DNA of 64,000 nucleotides from Liolophura sinensis (Eukaryota > Mollusca > Polyplacophora > Chitonida > Chitonidae). The DNA lies in the NCBI RefSeq assembly GCF_032854445.1, contig NC_088295.1, positions 20,881,385 to 20,945,384 on the forward strand, given 5' to 3'. Below, piece after piece: positions 1-13,118 of this stretch (positions within the stretch are counted from its first letter, which is position 1; each line of letters opens with the position of its first letter). Under the pieces are notes generated by a model. The model saw only the letters and a list, made by a program, of their open reading frames with translations. It ran no database searches and was not told the origin of the DNA. A program made the translations under genes and the position numbers.

Positions 1-109
1 GTGTTGAGCTGGTATAACAATTCTCAAGTAAGCATTCTGATTAAATCCTGTGTAGATTGCACCACCTTTTGGTTCATAAAATGTATGAAAAGTAAAAAAA
101 GTAACTTAC

Positions 110-3100
110 TTTACAAATGATTCCATAATAGATTTACACACATCAACTTTCACAGATTCTTTTTGAAACATGTCCACAAATGGTAAAAATTTATCCTGAA
201 ATAGCAAACACCATTGTGTACTGAAAGTCACAAAATATTAATACTAAGAAAAGCAAGCTGAGACACAATAAAACATTGTGAGTATGAATCCCCTTGAGTT
301 AGCTGTTAATAATCATACAGTATGTACAGTTTTAAACCTTTGATAGGCCACAAGAAAGGTGTCATTTCATGATCACAGATGTGTTTCCCAGACAGGAGCA
401 AATTACAGAGAATCTGCTGCATGGAACCACAGAAGAAGATGTAGAGCCCTCCTGTTTCAAGACAGAGCATGGCAAGAAGCTAATTTAAAAGTTTTTATAT
501 CTTATTTTTTGCAGGATAGTTTTGTCTAGCTGTTTTTTTTTACTTGAACTACAATATCTCAGTTCGCCAAAATCACAAAAGTACACTTCCTAAACTTTGT
601 ACAGGATACTCTTTTGATACATTTCTACATTTAATCTTGTGTTCTCTTTTCTTTTACTCTAAAATGTAAAATTTTATAAGAATTAAAAATATGTAAATAT
701 ACAGCTGTTAAGGACCAATGAGAATTACATAAATCATTAAATATGCAAAACTTAAGCGCGAATCAAGTTAGTTTTCCAATTCAGCTTGAGGGCTGAGCGC
801 ATACTCTTTGTAACATGAGCATTTCATGATCCTCCTAAGTGCAGTTTTCAAGATAAAGGCACATATTAGACATACACTCACAGAAAAAGAGATCACTACA
901 TATCCCTCTTTTCATGAGGAAGCATAATTAATCTGAAACACATACAAGCAGATAATGATATGGCCAAGGAAACACAATGACATATTTTACTTGTCACCCA
1001 AATGTTTACCTCCAAACCCTTATAAATTACCCTGGAATGCATGATAGCAGCTGCCTGAGTCAGTTGTTCATGTAACTGACTGAATATTAACATATTGTCA
1101 CTATGCAAGAAATGACTTCTTCATGCCTTATTCCTTGCCTACTATTCCCATCCCACATATGCCTTCAGTTTATCACTATACAAGGGGTACATGTAAGAGT
1201 GATGACTAGTACCTAGCTTACCAGTGAGAACAGCAAGGAGAAGTCATGGATATGGACTAGTATCTTGCTGACAATGGAATGAAGTTGGGGGTAAAACTCT
1301 TCAAAGGCTCTATCAGGCATCATGTGTTTGATGACATCAGCCAGTATGGTGTTCACCTCTCGTTTCTACAGTCAACAAACATACAGACAAAAAATTTACA
1401 CATATCTACTTTATCAAGTGTTAGAGGACATCAGCCTTTTCATTTAACATCAATAAATACAAGTATTCAACATGCAGGCTGATTTAGAAAGTTCTCCTTC
1501 ACTGTTCATAATTGGCTATCTTCTAACAGTAATTAACAACAAAGATGAAGAATTAACAATGAAGAAGAAAAAGTCTACAGATGAAAATAAATTGGGTTAT
1601 GAAAACTAATTGTTGATCTAGCAAAAATATCTGTAGAGTGAGAAGAACCCTTACCCCAAAATGTTTCACAACATATTCAATCCAAACTTCTGCACAGCTA
1701 ATGTAATCCTGAAAAAGAAGGAAGTGATTTTTTCCATCAACATCTTTATATATTATAACAAACTGCTTGTTTAATTTCTTCTTCTCAATGAAATTTTATG
1801 TAAGTGAAATGAATATACATAGTGTGGAGTTGTACAAAATGTTGTTGTGGTGATCAATATCTTTTGACTAGTGAGGCTGCATTTTTAAATCCAACACTTG
1901 CTCACTTGGCACAAGACACATGTATATACTGGAAAGTTATCAAGTTTCTTCATGGCATCAGATTCCGCAATGTGGCTTCAACCCAACAACCTAAAAGTTG
2001 TTACTTAGTGAACATAAAGCCTGCCACCATATATACATAGAAAAAAGGATATAAGACACAGTGTGTGATGGGTAATCCTGTAGCACCATCTGAATTAAAT
2101 GCACTGTGAGGGCCCTGCAATGTCCTATTACGCAACTGCAGAGAGACACTGTCGGGAGCTGTCTGACATTTGGTTAGCCTTTTTTGGTTGTGCTGAAGTG
2201 GATGTGGTTTTTGTGGATGCAGTTGTGAGAGATCCAGCGACACAAACAATCCAGTAGGCACATTTTGGTTTGTCCTTGTCACCACCTGATATGTCACTAT
2301 TATATTGTGGTTTTTGTGGATGCAGTTGTGAGAGATCCAGCGACACAGACAATCCAGTAGGCATATTTTGGTTTGTCCCTGCCACCACCTGGTATGTCAC
2401 TATTATATTTTTTATCACATTAAATAGTTGATGCTATCGAGATGTACGTGTGATGCTCATAAGTCAAATTTGTTTGCAAAGTCCTGTAGAGGATTGGCCG
2501 AAAATGCCGATCCCATTGCAACATTGAAATAGTCGTTCAGAACATGTCTGTTTTTCTAGTACTTAACCATTTTGGTCAATTAAACAGGTGTCTGTCATTG
2601 CTCTTTTTAGTTGATTGTATGATTGTATAGGGAAAACAAATTGAACATAACATGCATTGTCCTTATACGGGAAACAGATTTGATGTATCAGAAACACTAT
2701 TGAATGAAAATTTTACAGAGCATTTCTAACGATAGTCACATGTAGTTTAAGGTAGAGTACATTTATTGTGATATGTGTAATGAAAGTTTGATTGCTGACC
2801 ACAACACGAGTACTACTGAACAAGTGTTGTGTAATACATGTTCTTGTGTACTTATTACCATTAATGTTTGTTTAGTGAACTAAACTTGATCTGTCAATGC
2901 ATATAATTGAATAATGTGTGCTATTCTGACTTCAGTCATGCATGTCATGGGGGACAGCAAGTATTGATGCTGAGCCACACGTGATATTTCTACATTAATG
3001 GATACATTCTGTTTTCATATCTTTGCAGCCAGTCACTGTCTTGTTGCTCTGTGTTCATTTTGTTTGTGCTTATACAATAAACCATAAAACCAAGCCCTAT

Positions 3101-6100
3101 ATTTTGTGGTTTTGCTGTGGACAATAACCCTGCCATCACATATGCAAAAAATTCTATAAAGTTTTTGAAGCCAAGAAGATAAAAGTTCAGCATTGGGGTT
3201 ATGGCACTGATGGACAATTCACATAGAGTAGCCAAGTTGAAGAAGCCTTATGAATTTGGCCAATCACTAGTGCTGAAAGCGTCATATAATAATTGGTTTT
3301 CATGTCAAAAGACCTATTAGCTCTCGATTGTCAGCGTTGTTTCTTACAGTGGATAAATGCAATAAATCAGATTTTGTGGTTAGTTTAAGTGTTTAACTGA
3401 TGCATTTTGGGCCACACATTTATGGACAGGGAACTGAGAAAGGTTGCCCGCATCACAATGTGTACATGTTGGACAGGATACTGTCATATCTTGTCAGGGG
3501 TGAGAAGGCAAAAAAAATGTCATTGCTTGAAGAAACATGTTGTGGTGTTGCATTATTTTTCCTTAGCAAAGTCAGATTCATTACGAAAATATTGTCTCGA
3601 AATCTGCATGAAAAAGTCTCCTATAAATCAGAAGGTCCTGCTATAGTCCGTAAACTTCCTAATGTTGGTAGAGCCAGCTAGACCTAATGCAGGTCAAAGA
3701 CGAGAACAAGCAGGACTGCGAAAACACAACGCTCGTGCCCACAAAGATCACAAAGACCAAGCGCCAGGCTAAAAGAATCAGCCCTTTGTAAATGGGACTG
3801 ATACTCTTTGGTTGGGTATCAGGCATTTCTGTTTGTATATTGGCATATTGTCTAATACTGATGGTATGGGAGAGCTCCTAGGTTATGTGACTTCACTCTC
3901 GACAGCAAAGACATGGCAAAATGGCGTCACCAAATGGGTGGCTAGGTACTGATGATCATTTGCTATTTATTTTGTTGATAAGAGGTGTAGAATTTTTTTA
4001 ATATTTTGAGAACATTTCTGGAGTTCTCCTTTATTAATTAATTCAGCATTAATGGCTGACTTCATGTTCCCTTTAGGTGAAAAGCTGTAAATCATTAACC
4101 AGCTAAAAAAGTATATAAAATTTTTTTAAAAAGCATGCGTCACAGGCCTTAATAACTATATTTGAATGATTAAAATATGTTTTGCCAAAAATGTCTGTCT
4201 CTCTCTGATCTGAAAGTGTTGATGCATGAACAGTTAATCAACGATAGCTACTTTTAGAGGCCTTACCGCTGGTTGCTTGAGTTTCATCACGACTTTCCAG
4301 ACATCATTCAGCACACCCAGCCTCTGGTCAGAGGGAGGATCCGCCATTACCAAACACAAACCCAGGGTACGATACAACAAATGCTGGGAATACAGAAGTA
4401 ATACTGGGTTAATCCTTGCAGCCTGATAACAACTGAATAATGCATTTGTATAGACACATTCCACTTTGACACATAAACCAGAAATGCGTCACAAATTAGT
4501 TTGGGTCCTTACATCGGGATTCCACTGAAGTGGTTGTGGCTTTTCAGGAGCCAAAATACGCATGTGACAAGCCATTAGAACAAAGTGAATGGTGTGGCTG
4601 TAATACAAGAGCCACACCCAAGTAAAAGTGAATCTGCTTGGTATGACATCATCATCTTGTTTTTACTAAAACAATCACAACCAATTTTAACAGGAAAACA
4701 TTTTCATAATACCTTCCATCTCATTTAATTTTTGCATGGTGTTTAATGTTGTACACAAAACTTTAACGAGATACAAAATCGTTTCTCCTTGGCTGGTGTG
4801 AGAGATAGGCAAGTCTGGGCTATGTCCAACGTAAGATGAAGTTTAGGTATGGTTTTCAGATTTATTCCGCTGTGATCAAAGTTGTAAGCTTTAAAGCAAG
4901 AAATCCTATCTCCACTGTCTGCCAATCAGCGTCGATTCTGGATTCGTTTAATATGTTTGAAGATCTAAGTAGCGCCCAACTGATAGCACTCAATGTTTGA
5001 TCCTGGCTCAAGGTGTGTCTTTCATTCACATACCTTTGGAAAGCCTGTTTCCTCACATTCCTTGATAAGCTCAGTAAACTGAAGGGCGCGGTTGGCAATA
5101 TACTCTGGCTGGAATGCCGACATGATGGAGTTCAACAGAAGGGCACTGAATTAAAAACGTAATCTTGAAATAACAATGAAAGCAGGATATATTAAATGCC
5201 AAGGTGTTTGTCTATATTCTGAAAAATGGCCCACAACAATGATATTTGGTAGGAAAAGCAGACTAACCTAATTCATCAAGCTTTTTGCATGTGAAAGGAC
5301 AACTTTCACTGTGCTTTATGCACCATCTAAATTTGATTTTGAAAATACAAATACACAGGTTGGATGGGTGAAATTCAAGGCTTAAAAAGTATAATTTTAC
5401 CAGTCTGCACAGTATACTGTAATAACTTCAAAATGTGCTTGAATAAAAACCTTGCAAACACGTGAAAAGGTCAAAGAATTACGCTAGACTGGTTGATACA
5501 TGTACTAGTTTTTTGAGAATTTTCACTTATAAAAAGGCTGTTTTATATCTGGTAGAAACCGGAGTACCTGGGATAAACCACCGATCTTTGGTAAGTTCCT
5601 GGATTACGTCCCATGTGTGAAGTACAGACTTAAATGCCATGTTAGTGAAGATAAGTGGCCTCGAAAAAATGTAAGACTGCGCAAAAGACCACATGAACAT
5701 TGTCGACTGCCTACTATCGCCATAGCTCCATGAAATCTGGGAGCTGAGGAAGCTTATTTGAAGTAAATGTGTTATTTTCTCTTACCTATTACACTGTGTC
5801 TTACATTTCTCCAGGACATCTAGCAGAGTTTTCTCAGAGGCCTTGTGAGCTATACATTGTAATATCCAGTCTAAGGCTGGCGAGAAGAGCGTCAAGTATT
5901 TGGGCAATTCTAACTTCTGAACAGCCAGGCTATTCTGTACACTGTCACTCTGAAGCTGGAAATAAAATTAATTATCACCAGACTTATTTTATTTGCAGCA
6001 TACAAAAAGCAATATCACATTGAGTGTAATATTTTTGACTACATATTAAACAGTTGTTAACAATTCTGCTTTGAACAGAGTATGCATATCAACATTTTGT

Positions 6101-9100
6101 ACTCCATGTCTACCTTGAATTTCTACAGCTCAACAAATGTATACAATGAATTAGAAATTCAGAAATTTTTATTAGATTGTGTTTCATGGCAGTGTGATTT
6201 GACAAAAACATTTAAATCAACATTTGTTACTAAATGTACATGTACACTGACAATTTGTCATTTGACAGAGAGAAATCTGGCTAAAGGCTCAAGTAGTGCT
6301 TGACCTACCTGAGAGTACGTAGCTAGGAAATCATTGAAACAAATCATCAAATGATTCTGGAACTTTGGAGCTACAATAATCCCCACCTGCAAACACAGAC
6401 CACATCACATTCTGTTTACAAAGCTGAATAATATATAACTAACATTTCACTTAATTCCAGTACATAACAATATGCTATTTTTCTACAGAACCACTCAGCT
6501 AATCTAACAGTATCATGAACAAATGTAATACACCTCCCTAAACACATGCCACACAATCTGAGCAAAATGTGTCATAATACAACTGTACCAAGCAACTTCC
6601 ACAATTACATTACAAATCCATGAACTGGGAAATAGGGTCATGCAGGGGAAGAAAGATCTACTTTGAAATCCAAACCCCACACCTGGAAATAAAAGCACAT
6701 ACCCTACAGAGATAGCATCGAGCGTAGACTGCCACCAGTGGATCTCCAATCCCTGCTGTCATGTTCGACAGACGCAGAAGAGCATCAGAGTATTCACTGA
6801 AATATGATACATAATATATACATATCCTTGAAAGGTTATGTACTACCTAAGGCAATCATGTATATTTTGAAGTCATAAATAGTTCAATTTGTTGTCTTTA
6901 TTTTCACATGGTAAACTTTCAACACCAAAACTGTTGCAAACCTCCATTTGTGTTCCTTATACCTAACACATCTCAAGATAAAACTTTGACCACAATTTCA
7001 CACAATAATCTAACCTTACCCTGTGTTAAGGAAGTTATAGCACTTCAGCAATGCAGCTTCTACATACAGTCTGGGGATCAGCTCTCGGATAGAGGCAATC
7101 TTAAAGAACCAGTTACGACATGTTTCTTTGGCAGATTCTGGTACCTGATCTGGTGTGAAATTCTCTGTACAGTAAACAGAGAATCCAGTGAGATGATGTA
7201 CTTCTAACAAACTGTAAAAATTACAATACACGTAAAACAATTTTCAATTTTAAGTGTCTGCCTACCAAGACATTTCAGTACTTAAGGCAATTACAGGTAT
7301 AATACTTTATACTCCGCCTTGGTACAGCAGATGATATTAAAGAACAGACCTGGTATTCTAATAATTACAACAAGCAGTCTGGAAGTATTACTTTTCGATA
7401 CAGGAGTCACAGGATAATAACTAAATGTACATGTAAGTTCACAGCAAAACAAAAACAAACATCATTTTGTTGTAAATGGGCTCAAAACTCAAAAATAGTC
7501 TGCAACTAGTCTCAATGAAGTCATGTTAAGTCATGGGGTAAATATGTACAATGCTTCCATTCCATACCCTGAACCATTCTGAAGAGTCTATAAAACTGCT
7601 TCATGAGGCACTGACAGACAAGGAGTAAATCTATAGTAAGGGACTAATGAGCACATTGGTTACAGTTCATGTATGTATACAATGCCTGTGAATGTTATAG
7701 TCTAGCTGTATGCACTCTTCATTACCCCTCAACTCACCTGGCAGTTTGACTGGTACACCACTACCTTTAGGTATATACTGAGCTTTGTCCTTTAACCTAC
7801 TAAACACAAGTCTACCTGTCAACAAAAGTACAGCAATAAATTAACACGTATCAACAGGACAAAAAAAAGAACATCAGCACAGCCACTTTGCCAAGTTTGG
7901 AATGTCAAATAGATCAGTTTATCCAAGTCACATATTTACTACCACTAGCAGAATATGAACACAACAAATGTACCACACAAAATCAACCTGAAGTGCATGC
8001 CTTTCTCATCCAAAATATATCCGAATTTTATGTTTTCTAACACATTTACTACTCACTGATTGATTTAGGTGTAAATGTTTCCTTGTGCTATCAGGCTTAA
8101 TTTAATTGAACCATTTTGTACATAAAAAACATCTGACAAATGAAATGTTTTCTTAACTCACCAAAAGTATCCAGGATGTCTGTCACCAGAACAAACTTAC
8201 TGGGATAAAATTGAAGAACTGAAGTATCAGCTAGCAGCTTTGAACACTGCCAAAATAAAAAACATATTATCTTAAACCACTAATGGATTACTACATACAG
8301 GTACCACTGATGTTAAAAGATTTCCCCTTCTTATATGTTCAGTATTCAGCAGATTTTGGTTGTGTGCAAAGCAGAGAAATGCTCATCTGTTAGGATTGCA
8401 TGTTGGCATCTAATCAAAAGAAGAGTTTTGCTTGTGTGTTTTAAAATACAAGGTTAAAAAGCAGTGAGACATCCTTTTGGACATAACAGGGTCAAAATTT
8501 GTGCATGTTAACAAAAGCTGGTAAAAACACATGCTTAAAAAAAAAAGTGTTCAAAACAGGAAAATAACATGAACCATTCTAGTTCATTTAAAATGAATTT
8601 AAGTGTCACAAAGTACAAATAGGTGCTTTAAATTAACGCAAAGCAAGGCTCATAGATACCCAAGTTAATCCCCCACCATCCCCACAACCCCCACTGAAAG
8701 TTGCAACATCACATGACATCATATAATTACAGCCAAGGAACCACATAATTAAGACACTGCATAATGAAACTAGAGTATGATCTTTCAAACAATATGCTCT
8801 GACACGTTGGATCACTCATAATTACCTGAACAAAGTACTTCGTTGGGACTATTCTAAAGACAAAAATCATTTATTACAGTTTAAAATGTTATAAAAATTG
8901 AGCTAAATCTCATAGTGTATTTCAAATTATGTAAGAGTGTATCTTTAAGGTATACTTACAAAATGACGTGTAACTAAAGAGAATCCCAGCTTACCTGGAT
9001 AGCAATTTTCAGAGATTTAACTCTCTGATCCAAATCCCAGGCCTGGATGAGAGCCTGGTTAAGTTCATCAATTCTGTTCACATAGTCCTGCTGACTTAGG

Positions 9101-12100
9101 TTCAACATCTCCTTCACAGAACCCTGACCATAAAACAAACAATGTTTTTACTTATGTGTGTATGTCAAAATATTTTCAGCAGATCACAAGGTATAACCTG
9201 CCTTATGAATATCATTTAAATTTAATGTCTGTGAATCACCTACAAGCACATATAAATCTTTACACTAAAGTTGATCTCTCCAGAAACAGAAATATATGTA
9301 AACTATACAATCCTCTGAAAGTCAGCGAGCATTAGAAAAGGAAGAGATTCCTGTACCATCAGTAAGCACATGTACAACATGTGTATATTCTCAACTACTC
9401 GGCATATGAAAAAAAATTTTACCCACAAACCATCAATTTCAAAAGAAACAAATTGTTTCTGTAGCAATAAATTTATACCTCCTCAAAGTCATCCAGCTGT
9501 TCCAGTCTGTTTTTAACTTTGTCAGAAACAGTTGCTTGGGTCTTGATGACAACTACAACAAAATCACTACACAATCAAATTTAACACCAATTCCAAGATC
9601 TTCAATTCCAAATGTTCAGTTTAGGAAAATATAGCCTTTGCTGCTGTTAAACAGACTGACAAGACAAGGTTGTTATAACGATACTTAGAAGATCTGGAAT
9701 AACATGTACATGTATAAAAGTGCTGCTAACTTGGTTAAGGATATCAGCACAATGGAAAAGTAAATACCTCCCTCATTTTGTGGAGGAACATTTTCATGTT
9801 ATTGTTATTGTCAAGTCTATCATAGTTGTCATATTCTACAATATATTGTATATTATGGTATACAAGAAAAGCAACCTCTCATTTACAAACCTCTTTCCTT
9901 GTCAGAAGCAGAGAGAAAACTGGTAGTGATGGACAGTTTCTCAGATGTAGTGTACTTGCTTAAGATTCCTGATTTTTTGGCTGCCCATGGTTCAAATGTA
10001 CTGTCCATATCTGGTGTAGCATCAAACATGCCATCATCTGACTGAAAAGTGAATGTAAACAGACAGCTCATTTCTCACATTTTGCTGAATGTTCACCTCA
10101 TTACAATGCCAGGTCTGCAGTAATACCCTACATACTAACTTAATGTGCACACAATAAACAGAATGAAGCACAGTAAACATAATGCCAATAAAATAAACAT
10201 AAAAGATACATTGTGTGTTTCACATTAAACCTGTAATTTATTTATTTATTCGATTGGTGTTAAATGCCATCCTCAAGGATATTTCACTTATACGATGGGG
10301 GCCAGCATTATGGTGGGAGGAAACCGGGCAGAGCACAGCAGAAACCCACGACCATCTGCAGGATTCGCTGGTAGACATTCTCATGTATTATTGAACCAGT
10401 GAAGACAAAAAAAGAAACAGTTAGCTGCATATACCAGTTTGCTGAAGCTCCTTGATTTCGTTGGCAATGTGTCTTGTTTTGCAGCAATAACAGACAGTGG
10501 GTCTGTTCCTTCAAGGGAAGCACTCAGGGGATCAGCCATACTAAGGGGGTCCAGTCCACTGCTGATAGACATGCCTTGATTGACAGGGGTTCCATGAACT
10601 GGTGTGCCACGACGCTCCACCTTCTTAACCTCTGTAATCTATTCAACAAATCAAAAGTAGGCCTTTCTGTGTTTCCTGGGAAGAGTATATGTCTTCCCTG
10701 GTGTTTCTTTCTTGAAAAACTGAAACTGCCTTATAATTAAAAGATGTAATAAGTATTGACTTCAACAATACAAAGTATTTTGTAAATGTACATGTAGGAC
10801 TATAACACATCATTTATTCAAAAGCATACATGTAAACCTACATGTATGCACACTTTTATCATATTTTATACTATTGGCTTTACAACAAATCAAGTGAAAG
10901 ATCACGATTGCCTGACTATTATGTTGCTCAAGTACAAACATTTATCTATGTTTAGTTTTTTCCTTTCTCCTAAAAATAATTGTACATCATTGTACCATAA
11001 ACCCATACAGCATACGAGATTCTACAACCCCAGCGCTGGGCGTTCCAAACTACAGAGATGGATTGATGTCCCCTAAATCAATTCTGATCTTTTAAAACGT
11101 AGAAAGTGGAAGAAAATTGTTAGAATTTGTTGATCAAACATCAGAAAATCTGCTGCACTGCTTGAGCCACCGTGACCATGTGATGTCATGGTGGTACATT
11201 TGCTGTAGGCATGTGAGACTTCTCAACATATACCACACAGACCACAGGAGACAACTGCTATACTTTTACAAGTAATTTTGAGAATATTTCATTCCCAAGT
11301 ATAGCTTGCGACTGCAGTAACACAACTCGATTCAAAAGTAGGTCATAAATAAGATGTGGCATATGAAAATGGTCACTTGTTGACACACTAACTGTGATAG
11401 CCTTCAGGGGGTGACTGCTGGTTGGTTCTGAGAGTAAATGCTTCTTGAGTAGATCCGCCTCATACTGACGTGGTCTTGCAATCCTGAAAAATAATTACCA
11501 TTTGGTGTACTATAACAAATGTGAACATGAAATGAGTGCTATACAGTATAACTTTCCAATGCTGGCTGCTGTCATATAAGTGAAAAATTCCTGAGTACGG
11601 CACAAAACACCAATCAAATAAATAAATAAAGTAGTATGTTTTGATATAATGATAGCAAGCAAAATATGAATTCTGACCACACGAAAGGTGGTCAAAGGGC
11701 CAGAAAATGTTGTCAGACAACATTCATTCAATTAAAAATAGATTTCCTATTGGAGAGGAAATAAACAAAGTTCACCAAATTTTAAAAAGATACATAAAAT
11801 TGCTCTGGAGATGTTTGGTAAACTGATGAAATGACATGGACAAACAAATTAAGAGCCTTTGACAAGGCCCTATGGCCAAATTTGGCCGACATAACATGAG
11901 ATGTAAGAAAAATCAAAACAATCCTTGTGGCCCTTTTAAAGTATTGACACATCTACACTGCATTAGCTACACCATTGTGAAGGCAAATTATCGATGAATG
12001 TTATCCCATGCCAATGTTACACAGAAACAAAATCTTGTATATGGCATATTAAAATGATAAAAGTGACTTTCCAGCTTAGAGCAAAATATTCCTATTCTAC

Positions 12101-12865
12101 TAAGCAAATTTAAAATACACACAGCACATCAATCCTTATCCTTCACCAGACAAAACACTCCATTTTTGATTTGACAGCAATTGCCACACGGGAGATGTGT
12201 ACATTCTCTTATCCTGACCAGCTAAGTTATCTTTTTTTCAGACATGTCAGATATGAAAGCAATGGTCACATTGTTCTAATTCAATTGTCTAAATGATCTC
12301 CCTTCTTATTTAACATTCTGATGTTACCTTATTGGTTGATTAACTAAATGAATGTCAGAAATATACAATATGGAGAAAGTATATTTAATGTTGTTGAATT
12401 ACACTGTTAAAGCATTCTGGCTTGTTTGCTTAATATTTGCACAGCCGGGTTGGTTGTTGTGCCATGTAATAGAGGGCCAAAGATAGCATCAGATATAGAA
12501 TTACACAATTTTAGACGTAGCCGCTTGGCAGGATGACCTTAAACGTGTTCTACATGACAAGTAAGAAATTTCGAACAGAAAAATTCGAAAAACACCAAAA
12601 CATAAATAAGTCTGCAATTTAATGTCAATGCTAAACTCATCCAAGTTACCTCCCTTCATTTAGATTTCAAAAATCACACCCCCTTAACAAATAACATTTT
12701 GACATAAATACATTGTTACAATGCCACACTACTCCAACTCAAACATATCAGCAAACGCTTTTTTCAGGCATTTATCAAACAAAAACAAGCATGCACACTT
12801 GCAAAATTTTCCCCAAAAGATAATTTCAGCAAAACATAATTAAAGTCCTACCACTCTGTCGCCAT
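110..12865 (-). CDS. VPS35L: VPS35L, Retriever complex subunit (3' end outside window)
   Basis: VPS35L (formerly C16orf62) is the large scaffold of Retriever, which with the CCC and WASH complexes recycles membrane cargo from endosomes. Coding exons in transcript order: 12852-12865, 11393-11483, 10435-10629, 9891-10041, 9479-9552, 8995-9123, 8162-8246, 7738-7815, 7020-7164, 6703-6796, 6309-6386, 5786-5955, 5034-5145, 4267-4383, 1655-1708, 1222-1365, 110-195. All joins keep frame and have GT donors and AG acceptors. They encode about 605 residues of an expected ~960. The start MATEW lies in a 14-nt coding exon. Residues that match human VPS35L include [38 protein letters not shown], a GIGDPLV-like stretch, LLLNS, the ADPP segment, and FLPF with DMFQKESV. 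The N-terminal linker (exons 3-4) is Ser/Pro/Asp-rich and poorly conserved, as in human. The C-terminal part continues left of base 1. Its 5' end faces MED9. Confidence 0.95.
2204..2410 (+). repeat. Two-copy 102-bp tandem duplication in VPS35L intron 14
   Basis: The unit beginning TGTGGTTTTTGTGGATGCAG at 2204 is repeated from 2306 with only a few substitutions. The unit includes GAGAGATCCAGCGACACA and ends TGTCACTATTATATT. It lies within the largest visible intron of VPS35L, between exons 14 and 15. It opens overlapping frames on the minus strand, but these have no gene-like similarity. Confidence 0.8.
3250..4085 (+). mobile_element. Dispersed ~830-bp element, copy 1 (in VPS35L intron 14)
   Basis: This stretch matches, in reverse complement, 22920-23760. 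Shared blocks include GCCAATCACTAG, AGCTCTTGATTGTC-like, the TTTATGGACAGGGAACTGAG region, AAGTCAGATTCATTAC, AGGTCCTGCTA, and the 3' end GGCTGACTTNATGTTC. A partly open frame around 3400-3681 aligns with one in the other copy, so an ancestral coding segment is possible, but both copies carry stops and I recognise no family. I treat it as an unclassified decayed transposable element. Confidence 0.7.
5521..5660 (-). repeat. Dispersed SINE-like element, second variant
   Basis: The run GAAACCGGAGTACCTGGGAT then AAACCACCGATCTTTGGTAA resembles 54535-54650, 54945-55150 and 47436-47530. All have the order TTTTCACTT, a GGGAAACC-like block and a CTTTGGCAAGT block. It sits in an intron of VPS35L. The exact family is unknown. 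Confidence 0.5.
10236..10385 (-). mobile_element. tRNA-headed SINE, 3' part, in VPS35L intron
   Basis: It starts with the reverse complement of the SINE tail (ATTTATTTATTCGATTGGTG) and continues through TTTCACTTATACGATGGGGG, GGTGGGAGGAAACCGGGCAG and CCCACGACCATCTGCAGG. This is the minus orientation of the SINE seen in full at 20525-20771. The tRNA-like head is missing, as in a 5'-truncated retrocopy. It lies just downstream of VPS35L exon 3 in transcript order. Confidence 0.75.
11570..11640 (+). mobile_element. SINE 3' end, truncated copy
   Basis: It contains TATAAGTGAAAAATTCCTGA, then CACAAAACACCAATCAAATA followed by an AAATA-type tail. This is the 3' terminus of the same SINE family as at 20525-20771. 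It lies in VPS35L intron 1. Confidence 0.65.
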
Positions 12866-13118
12866 TTTGACAGATCACATGATCACACTTTTAAAATATT
12901 GAAATTATCATACATTCGGTAGTCCTTCCAATAAAATAAAAATGCAAAGAAAAAGACAATGCTATTTTCAATTGCTAATATTTATTCCTATTTCTTCCTA
13001 TGATTTTTTTGTAATTCATTAGATGAAACTGTGTTATGCTCTTTAAAAAAAAATGGAATGGACAAATCTTCCACATTATGATGCTCATTCTTAATATTCG
13101 AGGGGTTGGGAATGAAAT
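12866..13118. promoter_or_regulatory. Divergent promoter region VPS35L / MED9
   Basis: Only 253 bp separate the VPS35L start codon (minus strand, 12865) from the MED9 start codon (plus strand, 13119). Both first exons are short and begin with near-identical MAT starts, and no other gene lies between, so both transcripts must start in or near this stretch. I see no convincing TATA box. That it is one shared bidirectional promoter is inferred from the spacing. Confidence 0.6.

Noticed and set aside
1-60. A further VPS35L exon at the left edge (an ACACAG acceptor on the minus strand near 46-51)
   Set aside because: The translation after this acceptor does not align with the expected VPS35L sequence after the DMFQKESV exon, so it is probably intron.
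3400-3681. 93-codon open frame in the 830-bp element
   Set aside because: Shared with the second copy, but broken by stops in both and not recognisable, so listed only as part of the repeat.
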